23,318 bases of DNA from Larix sibirica. Its lineage: Eukaryota > Streptophyta > Pinopsida > Pinales > Pinaceae. The notes under the pieces are model-generated. The model saw only the letters and a list, made by a program, of their open reading frames with translations, was not told the DNA's origin and made no database searches. Of the stretch, positions 11,690-21,039 are shown piece by piece. Where the stretch lies: the NCBI GenBank assembly GCA_004151065.3, contig NWUY0304530473.1, positions 1 through 23,318 on the forward strand, read 5' to 3'. Position numbers and translations under genes: made by a program. The first letter of the stretch is position 1; the number at the start of each line of letters is the position of its first letter.

Positions 11690-13060
11690 CCTCATCAACA
11701 TACTAGGCAACAACGTCATGTCCTTTGACAATCACCACCAAAACCTTCCCATCAACCCTCCTTGAGACCACGATTCCAATACACACTGCTTTTTCCATCA
11801 ACTTTCCCAAAACAATGTGACCACGTATGATATTTCCTGATGCATGCATTCGATTCAACGAATTCAATGGGAACACAATGACACCTCCATCGCGTCTTCA
11901 TGAAACATGCAATAGAATGATATATTGGATCAATAAACTTAATAGCTATGTTATGTTAGTGGCCACGGGTTTTAGTAGGATACCGACTACAAGGGACCAA
12001 CCCTCTTCAATGCCATTTTTCCCATTGTTAAATACAAAAATGGGGCAAAATAGTGCAACAAATAGATATAAATATAGAGTTGAATACCTCGTGTCCCATG
12101 CCAATATTAAATCCACCTTCATAACTCTTAACATTTCCTAACCACAAATAGGGATCACTTCCAAAAATCTTGGACACTTAATGTAGAGAATTTTGAAAAA
12201 TGGTCAAAAGAAAAAATGCAGCATTAATAACACGAAGCTATCCCCACAATTATACAATCACATCAAGCATTCTCCTCTCTCTTGTGTTTCTCTATTTTTC
12301 ACAAGTTTAATTTATCAAATTATCATTTGCTCTCTCACTTTTTGCTCTTATTTCAATGTTCATATTAGTTTTTTTATTCATGATATGATAAGGGTTTTGA
12401 TCCATCTCTTCTACACTTCCCAGAAAAGTGCCTTCCACGTATTGGGCGATCCTGGTTTTTCCCTAGAACCCACTCTCCATGATGAACCCTGTGTATGGAG
12501 AAGCACACATTCATGGCCAGTGCCCATGCACAAGGAACCCCTAGTTGCCCCTACATCACACCTCATAACTACTCGCTACATTTATTCCACACTTGATAAA
12601 GTCTCTTGTATCCTTGGCCTTACAGTTCAACTCCAATTAATTGTTGGAATATCCTTATCAATGCATAAATGATGATTATTTATTGCATATCCTCATTGAG
12701 ATGAAGCACATCAACTTATTTGACATTGAACAAGATTCCCTCATTTCCACTTCTTTGATGTGAGACAATGCCCATAGTATGCCATCCTCTCGATGCTCCA
12801 CCTCTATGATCATGCAACCATCGATGACTTCCCACTCGTCAAAATATGCTCACTACATATCGCTATAACATGTCTTGACCCTATTAGTTATATAGTGCTC
12901 ACCCTCAATTAATTAGCACACATAAGTTATGACTATTATGTGTTTCACATATGATCCATCTCCTTCCATGTTTTCTTTGAAGTTGGCTACTTACATATGG
13001 CATGATAGCTTCGTCCTAAACTTTGATTCCATCAAATCAACAACACTCGTATTTTATGCC
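11690..13060. repeat. Large tandem duplication, copy B (about 1.4 kb)
   Basis: This is the partner of copy A, directly adjoining it head to tail. By eye the two look roughly 70-80 percent alike with many indels, so the duplication is old. The sequence after 13040 still shows faint likeness to the start of copy B, hinting at a degraded third copy. Frames here (11827-12141, 12193-12672) differ from those in copy A and are probably chance. Confidence 0.8.
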
Positions 13061-13387
13061 AAGCTCACAATACCCCTAACATTCCCAAGCACTAAAGTAG
13101 AACACATGGCTACCAACATCAACTAATGCGGTTTTCATCCCACTTATAGTAGAACTCCATAAACACTCCTTGAAGCAAATGAACTTGTTTAGGACCCCAC
13201 AAATTGATTTTAGTGAAAACATCATTGCATTATCATGATGCACAAATTTATTACCCCATTTGTTAACTTAGAAATATCTAATAATAACAAAATTACATCA
13301 TGAAATAACACACTAGCACCAATTGTTTCCCTTATACCATTAGTAGAAATAATCAATTCATTCTCTCCACAATATTACAAATATCCC

Positions 13388-13481
13388 ATAATTCTTATGA
13401 TAATGAAAAAGAAATCTACTATGTGCACAACTACATAATTCTTATGATATTGAAAAAGAAATCCACTATGTGCACAACTAG
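13388..13481. repeat. 47-bp tandem duplication
   Basis: The unit ATAATTCTTATGATAWTGAA..CTATGTGCACAACTA starts at 13388 and 13435. The copies differ at only a few positions, so this is recent. Confidence 0.85.
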
Positions 13482-13496
13482 ATTAAAATTGTAAAT

Positions 13497-14010
13497 AATT
13501 CGTAAGAATACCCATAAATAATTAGTCTTCTTTTGCATACCGTCTTAAAGTTAGTTTTTCTTTTACATAACTTCATATAACTAGTTTTCTTTAATATAAA
13601 TACTTATTAGTAACTATGCCCCATTTTCCATCAAACAACTATGCAAATAATTCATAAAAATACCCATAAATAATTGGTTTCTTTTGCATACCTTCATAAA
13701 GTTAGTTTTTCTGTTGCATAACTTCATATAACTAGTTTTCTTTAATATAAATACTTATTAGTACTTATTCTACTGTGTCCATTTTTCATCAAACAACTAC
13801 TTTAATACTAACAGCTTTAATAATTCATAAAAATACTCATAAATAATTGGTTTCTTTTACATACCTTCATAAAGTTAGCTTTTATGTTGCATAACTTCCT
13901 ATAACTAATTTTCTTTAATATAAATACTTATTAGTACTTATTCTACTCTGCCCCGGTTTTCATCAAACAACTACTTTAATACTAACAACTTTATTAGACA
14001 AGGTTCACAT
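13497..14010. repeat. Three-copy tandem repeat, 152-173 bp
   Basis: Units start at 13497, 13649 and 13822 with AATTC-TAA-AATAC-CATAAATAATT, and contain CATAACTTCMTATAACTA and TTCTTTAATATAAATACTTA. Copies 2 and 3 carry an extra block of about 20 bp (ACTTTAATACTAACARCTTT) missing from copy 1. This explains the spacing change from 152 to 173. Confidence 0.88.
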
Positions 14011-14220
14011 ACCAACAACTTTACTAAATAAGATTATTTTTCATCAAAAACAACTACTTTAATACTAAGAACTTTATTAGATAAGGTTCAAATACCAACA
14101 ACTCTACTAAATAAGGTTTATATTAAAATGATTGCCACTAAGTACTCAATCTTCTATGGCCCATTTACATCAAAACAACAACTTTAATACCGACAACTTT
14201 ATTGGATAAGGTTTACATTA
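14011..14220. repeat. Degenerate array derived from the same 20-bp block
   Basis: CAACTACTTTAATACTAA, AACTTTATTRGAYAAGGTT and ACCAACAACTYTACTAAATA recur several times with irregular spacing. It looks like further amplification of the block that distinguishes copies 2 and 3 of the preceding array. Confidence 0.65.
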
Positions 14221-14255
14221 AAATGATGACCACTTAAGAAAGATGCATGTGTAAA

Positions 14256-14348
14256 ACATAGTGACAGTCAACCTCACCCCACCATTATTGACGTTGCATA
14301 AAAACATAGTTATAGTCAACCTCACCCCACCATTATTCACATTGCATA
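14256..14348. repeat. 48-bp tandem duplication
   Basis: ACATAGT-A-AGTCAACCTCACC and CACCATTATT-AC-TTGCATAA recur at 14256 and 14304, period 48, nearly identical. Confidence 0.88.
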
Positions 14349-14380
14349 ATAGATCAAACACTTTAGCGATGCCATCAAAA

Positions 14381-14434
14381 CTAAACTGACCATTTTGGAC
14401 CATTGAAAGCTAAACCGACCATTTTGGACCATTA
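14381..14434. repeat. 29-bp tandem duplication
   Basis: CTAAAYYGACCATTTTGGAC is repeated at 14381 and 14410 with one substitution (T to C). Confidence 0.85.
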
Positions 14435-14639
14435 AAATCAGATATAAAGGAAACAACACACTATTTTGTCCATCACCATCATATTCAGACAGGGACCACA
14501 TGAAAAGACCAGATAATTCCCAACACCTCCATCATAAAAGTTGTGCACCACTCAAAATATTGAAACTACCTTCAGGCTCATACCATAACAATAAATTCCT
14601 CATAATCTGTGCACACATAAAGAGTGTGAAAATAGCGTC

Positions 14640-14930
14640 ACATTGCACCAGAGCCTTGACCCACAAGTGTAGCCCAAAGAACCGCCCTACGCCCACCAAA
14701 GCGATATTTAACCAGGGGCCACAAATATCATCATATCTGCTCTCAGATCATAGAGAGCAGTGTCACCACACCACGGCAGAGTGGCATTGCGTGGTATCGC
14801 ATTGGTCAAGGTTGAGATGCAGCGACACGAGACCTTCGTACGTGGAAAACTCTCGCTGTTCCACTGACCTTCTCTGCCACGCCCATGGCATGGCCCGGCC
14901 CAGTCCATATTGCTTTGATGATGTGTTACC
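14640..14930. other. GC-richer patch with an unidentified reading frame
   Basis: This patch is richer in G+C and CG dinucleotides than its flanks. A + strand frame (14500-14940, 146 codons) and a minus frame (14708-14908, 66 codons) both run through it. Neither resembles a family I know, and GC-rich DNA lengthens chance frames. A perfect 8-bp inverted repeat (CTGCTCTC/GAGAGCAG, 14737-14760) lies within it. It could be a relic of a gene end or promoter, or a piece of another element. Confidence 0.35.
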
Positions 14931-14939
14931 TTATCCTTA

Positions 14940-15886
14940 AAAATGCCAGGTTGTCAATGAGACAAATCCTAAATCTTATCTATTTTATTAATGTCTTTTC
15001 TTTGAACAGAAATTTCTGAAAATCAATCTCTCCAATCAATGCTAAGTTTCCTTTCAATCTGCTTTAAGAAATGGCTATTTACTAATATTAGTTTTTATGA
15101 TAAAAAATAAATGGCTATCTACTAATAAAAAAAACTGATGCGCTTACGACAGCATTATCAAATTATTACTAAGATTTTGTAACCGTGAAGAGTTTATTCA
15201 TATTCCAGCATCAAAAGCTCAACAGCATGAGTAAGAAGGTTAATAGAAACCCATTTTAGCTTTGCTGGAGCAATTCTGTTATAGGAGAAAATGCAACTAA
15301 TTCCAGTGGAGATTTATATCCGGTATAGATGGCAATTGGCATATTAGTATTAGTAGTGGCTGTTATATACTGATCGGGTGCTCTCAGTTGGTCAATACAC
15401 ACAAAATATATCACTATAGATGAAGATATCTAATCTCGCACAAAATATAGAATAGATCCCTACTAAGCGATTTCTCAGAATAGATTCCTGCTCATGGTCC
15501 TTTCACAAACTTGTGTAAATTGGGTTGGTTTGCCAAACATGTCCCATATGCATAATCTAAAACTAGTAACAATAAAAATGTCCCCAAGACTAAAGCCAAA
15601 TTAGTCCTTAAATTTGCATTTGCTATGAAGACGCAGTGCAATCATCATGCCAAACGTTAGAGCCACAAAGTACTAAACCACTGGAAACATGCAAACTTTT
15701 AATAACAGTGATTTTGAAAAGCTATTAAAAACCACAGAACATGCTAGACAGCGTCTACTCCTGCATAACCATTATAGCAAAAAATCTCATATTGAAAACG
15801 ACTCGTAAACCAAAAGAACTATAACCAAAAATCTTTGCATGTTATATGTCTTACGAACCAAAATCCAGCATTTACTCCTGCTATAC
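14940..15886. other. Non-coding stretch, nothing recognised
   Basis: No gene, element end or long repeat was seen. A minor duplication of ATGGCTATYTACTAAT occurs at 15071 and 15111. Confidence 0.55.
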
Positions 15887-16122
15887 CAAATGCTCCTGCC
15901 ATGTCCATGATAGCAGAAAAAGAGACGTCTTGCAAACAAAAATGGTAAACAAAAAGACCATCACCAAATTCTCACATGTCATCTGACTCAAATGCCAAAG
16001 CCCTGCCATATCCATGATAGCAGGAAAAAGAGACGTCTGAGACGTCTTGAAAACAAATGGTAAACAAAAAACACCATCACCAAAATTTTCACATGTCATT
16101 CATCTGAATCAAATGCCAAACC
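15887..16122. repeat. 107-bp tandem duplication with AGACGTCT palindromes
   Basis: CTGCCATRTCCATGATAGCA starts at 15896 and 16003. Both copies continue with AAAAAGAGACGTCT, AATGGTAAACAAAAA and CACATGTCAT. The palindrome AGACGTCT occurs once in copy 1 (15923) and twice in copy 2 (16031 and 16040). It lies downstream of the DUF789 gene's 3' end. Confidence 0.85.
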
Positions 16123-16417
16123 CCAGAATTATAGCATCCTAAAAGAATATTGCAGAGACCATGCATTCATTTTTCTGTACTTACAAATGTACCAACATTT
16201 TATTTTATTCAACAAATTGCATCATTTTTTTCTGTCAAACAATTGCATCCTATATTAAAAAGACTGTTGGAATATACTTCAAAGTTGGCAAAATGCTCCC
16301 AAGAATTTAGTTCAATAGCAATCACCACAAAAGTTATCAACAAAAGTTATCAACAGCCAAACAAAAACCAAGCACCTATTTCTATATGTACAAAGTTCAA
16401 ACCAAACACATCGTATA

Positions 16418-16490
16418 AGTCAACAAAATAAGATATCAAGAAAACCAAGCACATAGTAAAAGTCAACTAAATCAGATATCAAGAAAACAT
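16418..16490. repeat. 43-bp tandem duplication near the gene's 3' end
   Basis: AGTCAACWAAATMAGATATC with AAGAAAAC is repeated at 16418 and 16461. A shorter doublet, AGTTATCAAC, occurs nearby around 16330-16350. Confidence 0.75.
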
Positions 16491-16507
16491 CAATTGTGTA
16501 AAATTTG

Positions 16508-16513
16508 TTTATT
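16508..16513 (-). other. Candidate polyadenylation signal of the DUF789 gene
   Basis: AATAAA reads on the minus strand, 380 nt after the stop codon. It would give a 3' UTR of about 400 nt ending near 16490. A near variant, AATAAG, occurs around 16625 and could be used instead. Plant poly(A) signals are loose, so this is tentative. Confidence 0.35.
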
Positions 16514-16892
16514 TGGAAAAGTTCCAACACTGTACACAGATAACCATATCATCCATGAACAATACAGATAGCCTAAAACTGCAGGGCACAAGCAACCCAA
16601 TTTACATTTTTTTTCCTTTTTTGGCTTATTTTGTTGAACTTAAACTACAAAAGCCAAGTCTATCCTGATCTCTTTCCTGAGGAAATATCTTTCAAAACAT
16701 TTACAACCTTCATATGCTACAAGTTCTCTTTTGTTATCTGCACTCCAACAGGTTAATCCTACATAAAATAAAGCTACTTGCCGCTCTTAGATAACTCAGT
16801 TCTCTGCCTTAAACTGGCAGAGGGCATCAAAAATAGGAAGAAGAGTACAGTTATTGTTAGGTAATAACTCCAACAATGCTTTTGACTTGCAT

Positions 16893-19278
16893 TCAAACAT
16901 TGTGAGAAGCAAAAAACTCAAAATCTGGATGCCTGACCCTTAGTTGCTTCAACCAGGAATCAGCAGAGCTTAACAGAGCAAAAAGCTGTTGTTGATCAGC
17001 ACTCCCACCAGAAGTCCAAAGACTTCCTTGCAATTTGTATGTAGCAAGCCCAAATGGTGGAAGACTTATGCATTGGGAATCCTTAGGTTTGGTATTGGAA
17101 AATTCAGTCCCAGAACCAGATTCAGTATCACCTTGTCCAATCTCATTCTCTGCAACAAATTTGAGATCCAAGAGTCAGCATCAGGCTTTCTGTATTAGAA
17201 AATTGATTTTCACAAGCTTCTGATATCATATTGAACAGAATGGAATTACCTGAACAAATTAAATCGGCAAAATAATTATTTCAAAATACAGTATCAATCA
17301 CACACATACCTTGGAAGGAGAGAGACAATGTATGATAAGTTAAGAAGCAAGCCGACAGATCCCGAACAGTGCGCCTGGTTGGAATGTGATAAATAGGATA
17401 CCTAGAATCCAAACCATAAGTTCGAATTTCTTAGAGGGTAATATATCACCACAAAATTCAGGTTGAAGATTGAAAGCTTTCAGCATATGTGATACAATCT
17501 GCTACCTAAGTAACCATCAAATGATTTTCACAAAAAGATTCAGAACTTACCATGCAACTGACATCCAACTTGCTGGAGAAAGATCAATGCTTCTTAAAGA
17601 CATCAATTCTGGAAATCCACGTGATAACTCATTCACCTGCATGGAGAAAAGGACAGCCTACTGAGAATAAAACAGATTTTATGCTGAAAGGAACTGAAGA
17701 AGAAGCCAACTAAGACATCTACTCGAGCATTAACTTCTACTAAAATCTTAAGCAATAAATTCAATATCTTCGTTCCATTTCTTCATCCTTGTCATGCCTC
17801 GAAAGATTCCCTTAGATATTTTCAGAGGACTCTACAATTAAAAAAACAAAAGAATGGTAGAAAGCAATGAAGGCTTTGCTCCTCTTGAATAGCACAGCAT
17901 CTACCTTTTCCATTAGAGGGACTCTTCCACAAGGCAACGCCCGCTCAAAATACTGGAAACACAGGTGTCCAAGTCGGTCTCGTAGATGCCATAAATGATC
18001 AGGATCGGCCCCAGAATCTTCAGAGACGGCATCCCATGCTCCTACTCTTTCGCTGGAGTTGCAGGATTCACTTCTGAAGCTTAAAGATCTTTCAGTACCA
18101 TTTCCACTTTCACTATCACTGCAAGAATCGCTGCTCGAATCCCTCGATTCAAAATCCCCATCACTCTCATCCTTCATACTCCTGTTGAATCAAATGACAA
18201 TCGCTTTACCCAAAATGCAAAATTCACAAAAGATAACAAAACAATTTGCAGGTACGACTTTATAATAATAATTTTGCAACAAAAACCTGAAGGTGTGAGA
18301 CTGACCTGAAGTTTGAAGACGATCTGATGTCACTCGAGGTGTATATTTGAAGCGCTGAAAGGTAAGGCACATAATATTGAATTACAGTTTCTCCGGTATT
18401 CAAACGGATCGGTACTCCTGTTCCATACACACTTGATTCATTGTAGCGATCCCAGAGATCTCCTAGGCTGAAATACTCTGCATACTCTGCTTCGGTGGGT
18501 TGCCACCACTTGTTCAATGCAGAATCTCGAAGACATGTCTGTTTATCAAAGTGTTTTTAGAAAATCAAACAGTCAAACCGCTAAACGAAAGGAAAGCCAA
18601 AATAATACACATATTATTAACTACGAATTAACTAAGATGCAATGCATGCCAATCATTTCACAAAATGATACTACTGAAACTTGTGACACTGCTGAATGAC
18701 GCGCTTTTCCCTCAAAATCCCCAACCCCAACAAGGGGAATCGAACCTTGGTGGGTGGCTTCGAATGCCACTGCTTTCACCACTGAACAACACGATCCCAT
18801 TGGCTATATGGGATAGCTTTTGATTAAATGATTCTTAAAATAGTGAATAGAACCAATGAATTTTCACAAAAATTAGATTGCAGTTAACAGGTTCTGCAAA
18901 CTAAAACTTCGACAAAAATTACGGTCTCTCAGTCAAGACCGACCTGGTAAAAACCTTTAAAGTCATATAACCATACTAGGCCATTCTGATCAACGATCGG
19001 GATACGAAATGCCTCAAATGGAAGCAAAATGCTCCAAAAATAAATGATTCTTACAAAGATAAGCCCTTAATTTGATTATTTATCTTCATCCGATAAGAAA
19101 GAATGCTGAAAAGCGTGATCAGCCTTACCTTGGACAAATACTGAACTGGCATGCTTGGTGTAGTGCGTTTCAAAAAGCACTCCAGGTTCGTACGTAACGA
19201 AGCTGTCGAATGAGACGCAGGCATTTCATAAATTGAACAACTAGACATCTTGTACGCAAGACAATTACGATCAGACAT
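16893..19278 (-). CDS. DUF789 family protein, six exons, 364 aa
   Basis: The coding exons on the minus strand are 19278-19129, 18538-18306, 18181-17905, 17636-17551, 17401-17310 and 17149-16893 (TGA at 16895-16893). All five introns are GT-AG, the phases match (0, 2, 0, 2, 1), and the total of 1095 nt gives 364 residues. Motifs shared with plant DUF789 proteins are [14 protein letters not shown] (residues 31-44), [14 protein letters not shown] with [14 protein letters not shown] (exon 2), a Ser/Asp/Glu-rich linker (about 130-185), [28 protein letters not shown] across exons 4-5, and [13 protein letters not shown] with SADSWLKQL near the C-terminus. I see no signal peptide or membrane segment. 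The family is plant-wide and typically about 300-420 aa; I know of no established biochemical role. The first in-frame ATG (19278) has a weak context with T at -3. The ATG at 19248 has A at -3 and would give 354 aa. An in-frame TGA lies upstream of the first ATG. The family call is firm; the exact start is less so. Confidence 0.93.
18725..18800 (-). other. tRNA-like sequence (tRNA pseudogene or SINE head) in intron 1
   Basis: On the minus strand, a box A-like D-arm TTGTTCAGTGGT (18789-18778) is followed by a perfect 5-bp anticodon-type stem GTGGC/GCCAC around the loop ATTCGAA (18770-18754) and a perfect box B, GGTTCGATTCC (18746-18736). The loop would present TCG with U33 in place. The D-arm resembles plant tRNA-Gly. 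The T stem pairs poorly and there is one or more extra nucleotides between the D and anticodon stems, so this is unlikely to be a working tRNA. A degenerate tRNA or the head of a tRNA-derived SINE fits better. No A-rich tail was found. It lies in intron 1 on the gene's own strand. Confidence 0.55.
18794..18814. repeat. 7-bp inverted repeat next to the tRNA-like sequence
   Basis: ATCCCAT and ATGGGAT flank a 7-base spacer at the 5' edge of the intronic tRNA-like sequence. It is perfect in the arms but short enough to be chance. Confidence 0.4.
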
Positions 19279-19353
19279 ACAAAAACCCCAAAGAAGAAGA
19301 AAGCTCTGCAAAATTCTCCCCCAAAAAGTCTTCTGCGACCGATTTAAGGCTTT

Positions 19354-19446
19354 TCAACATGCATTTGTAATCAAAACCACAGCATTAACCCCCAAATTCA
19401 AAGCCACCATGCCAACCGTCAACATCCGCTCTATCAAGACTGGCAT
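19354..19446 (-). CDS. Upstream ORF in the DUF789 leader, 30 codons
   Basis: This ATG-started frame lies in the probable 5' leader of the DUF789 mRNA and encodes 30 residues beginning MPVLIERMLTVG, ending at a TGA 75 nt before the main ATG. It is hydrophobic (several V, L and M) and resembles no family I know. If the leader is unspliced, scanning ribosomes would meet it first, so it could lower or condition translation of the main ORF. The sequence shows only the frame; that it is translated is inference. Confidence 0.35.
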   Translation of the reverse strand: MPVLIERMLTVGMVALNLGVNAVVLITNAC

Positions 19447-19549
19447 TGGGATCAAAGAACCCCAAAAGCCAACTTCTTCCACCAAAAAATAATCAAAGCC
19501 GCAAAGTCCGCAACACGGCAATTTACTCCAAGCCCTCAAGCACCACTGA

Positions 19550-19594
19550 TTAAAGATTCCAAGCCCCTTCTGTCACAACCGAATTCTCCAGCAT
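19550..19594 (-). CDS. Upstream ORF in the DUF789 leader, 14 codons
   Basis: A short ATG-started frame of 14 residues (MLENSVVTEGAWNL) ends with TAA, upstream of the 30-codon uORF. It appears to be the first ATG downstream of the predicted transcription start. Its place depends on the leader starting near 19730 and not being spliced. It may be a chance frame, and no conserved peptide is recognised. Confidence 0.3.
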   Translation of the reverse strand: MLENSVVTEGAWNL

Positions 19595-19757
19595 TACTAA
19601 CAAACAGACAAACTCAGAACCCCAAAATTGAAGAACCCAGAGAGTCCAGAGCTCCGTCTTGTTTTCCTTTCTTGAATTCCGGGACTAAAAGATCTTCTCA
19701 AGAGTCCCTCGAGGGATCGATCGATCAGGGGACAGAATCGAGTGACGCTCTGATGTC

Positions 19758-19766
19758 TTAAATATA
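19758..19766 (-). promoter_or_regulatory. TATA-like box of the DUF789 gene
   Basis: Read on the minus strand this is TATATTTAA, about 480 nt upstream of the main ATG. It sits at the edge of a locally CpG-rich stretch, as expected for a plant promoter. It predicts transcription starting near 19725-19735. An ACGT-core motif lies about 14 bp further upstream. The assignment rests on motif and position only. Confidence 0.5.
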
Positions 19767-19779
19767 TGTAAGGGTGACA

Positions 19780-19787
19780 GACGTGGC
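19780..19787 (-). promoter_or_regulatory. ACGT-core (G-box-like) element
   Basis: The + strand reads GACGTGGC, or GCCACGTC on the gene strand. This is a G/C-box hybrid of the kind bound by plant bZIP factors, such as the ABRE-binding or GBF type. It lies just upstream of the TATA-like box. The identical octamer recurs at 20012-20019. Function is inferred from the motif only. Confidence 0.4.
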
Positions 19788-20011
19788 GAGTGATGAGCAA
19801 TCCCACATCGACGAGGAGAGAAAGCAAGAAATTCTGAATCCGTGTAAGGGCACGCACAAGAATCGATCTCCGGTCGTTTGTTTGATATTTGGGCGCGGAT
19901 TCTGACTACAGAGCTCCCATGCCCCGCCGCTTCTCTATGCCTGGTGTTTCACGACCAGCCACAGTAGCATAAACGGATTCCAAAGCTCGGTTATTAACGC
20001 TATTGCAATCG

Positions 20012-20019
20012 GACGTGGC
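20012..20019 (-). promoter_or_regulatory. Second identical ACGT-core element
   Basis: This is an exact copy of GACGTGGC (+ strand), 232 bp upstream of the first. A third ACGT core, CCACGTAA, lies at 20079-20086. Clustered ACGT elements are typical of bZIP-responsive plant promoters, such as light- or ABA-responsive ones. Which signal applies here cannot be told from sequence. Confidence 0.38.
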
Positions 20020-20099
20020 GCACGCCGGCTATTAAATACATTTAACCTTTGCGTTTAAGATTTTTGCGTCCGGCTGCTCCACGTAAGTCCGGGAGGAGA

Positions 20100-20478
20100 A
20101 TCCCGTTTTGGAATATTCTTTATTCTCCCCGTCTTGTTTGGGATTTTTTTTTTCAATTTTTACCAATATCTTCCATCCTGATCCTAAATTTTAGTAGTTA
20201 ACTAAATGTGTATGAAAAAGATCATTTTTTGCCATAGTTTCATTATATCTAAATTTTATGCATATGAAATAATGTTATTAAATTTTTGCTATAATATAGT
20301 TTAATTAATTTTTGAACTTGTAATAATAGAAATTTTATTTTTTATATCATTATAATTTTAAAAATTGTTATAATCTTAAATGATTTCCTAAATTTTAGAA
20401 GTAAATATTTGTTTATAAAAAAAGAATTGTTATAAAATTAGATGATTTCCTAAATTTTAGAAAATTCTTATTTCGTAA
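20100..20478. other. AT-rich upstream flank
   Basis: The sequence changes abruptly from the CpG-rich promoter side to very AT-rich DNA. It holds a 62-bp-spaced doublet (ATTGTTATAA..GATTTCCTAAATTTTAG at about 20364 and 20426) and no gene. Confidence 0.6.
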
Positions 20479-21027
20479 ATATTTGTTTATAAAATATTTT
20501 TCAGAATTTAAAATTAATAAATATATTTCAAAATATAGTATTCAACTGCTTACAAATATATTCTATATGGAAGGAGGTATATACAGATAAATTTATATTT
20601 AGTTTATTAAACCATTTAAAAGATATGTAAGAGAACAAAGTAAACATCATTTATATTTATTTTCAAAGCACTTGACCTCTTCATTTAAAATTTGTCCCTT
20701 TGTAAAGATACTACATAGTGTATGAAAAAGCCATACCACCTCATTTCCATATATTTGTTTACAAAATATTTTTCAGAATTTAAAATTAATAAATATAATT
20801 CGAAATATAGTATTCCACTGCCTACAAATATATTTTATATAGAAGAAGATATACACAGATAAATTTATATTTAGTTTATTAAACCATTTAAAAGATATGT
20901 AAGAGAACAAAGTAAACATCATGTGTATTTATTTTCAAAACACTTGACCTCCTCATTTAAAATTTGTCCCTTTGTGAAGATACTACATAGTGTACGAGAA
21001 AGCCATACCTCCTCATTTCCATATATT
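20479..21027. repeat. 272-bp near-identical tandem duplication
   Basis: ATTTGTTTAYAAAATATTTT begins at 20481 and 20753, and the likeness holds through TCATTTCCATATAT at the end of each copy. By eye over 90 percent of bases match with almost no indels, so this is among the youngest duplications in the window. No coding frame is shared. Confidence 0.9.
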
Positions 21028-21039
21028 CAAAAATCTTTT

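Noticed and set aside
12193-12672. + strand 159-codon open frame, the longest in the window
   Set aside because: The matching region of copy A does not keep this frame, and the composition is that of translated repeat DNA.
10221-13060. Direct repeats as the two LTRs of a retrotransposon
   Set aside because: The copies adjoin with no internal region, and no TG..CA ends, primer-binding site or polypurine tract were seen.
13388-14434. Possible CRISPR-like array
   Set aside because: The repeats are few, adjoining, variable in length and without unique spacers, and the DNA is plant nuclear.
18059-18265. + strand frame opposite DUF789 exon 3
   Set aside because: Antisense shadow of the serine-rich coding exon.
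19597-19857. Minus-strand 86-codon frame over the promoter
   Set aside because: It spans the TATA-like box and predicted transcription start and resembles no protein.
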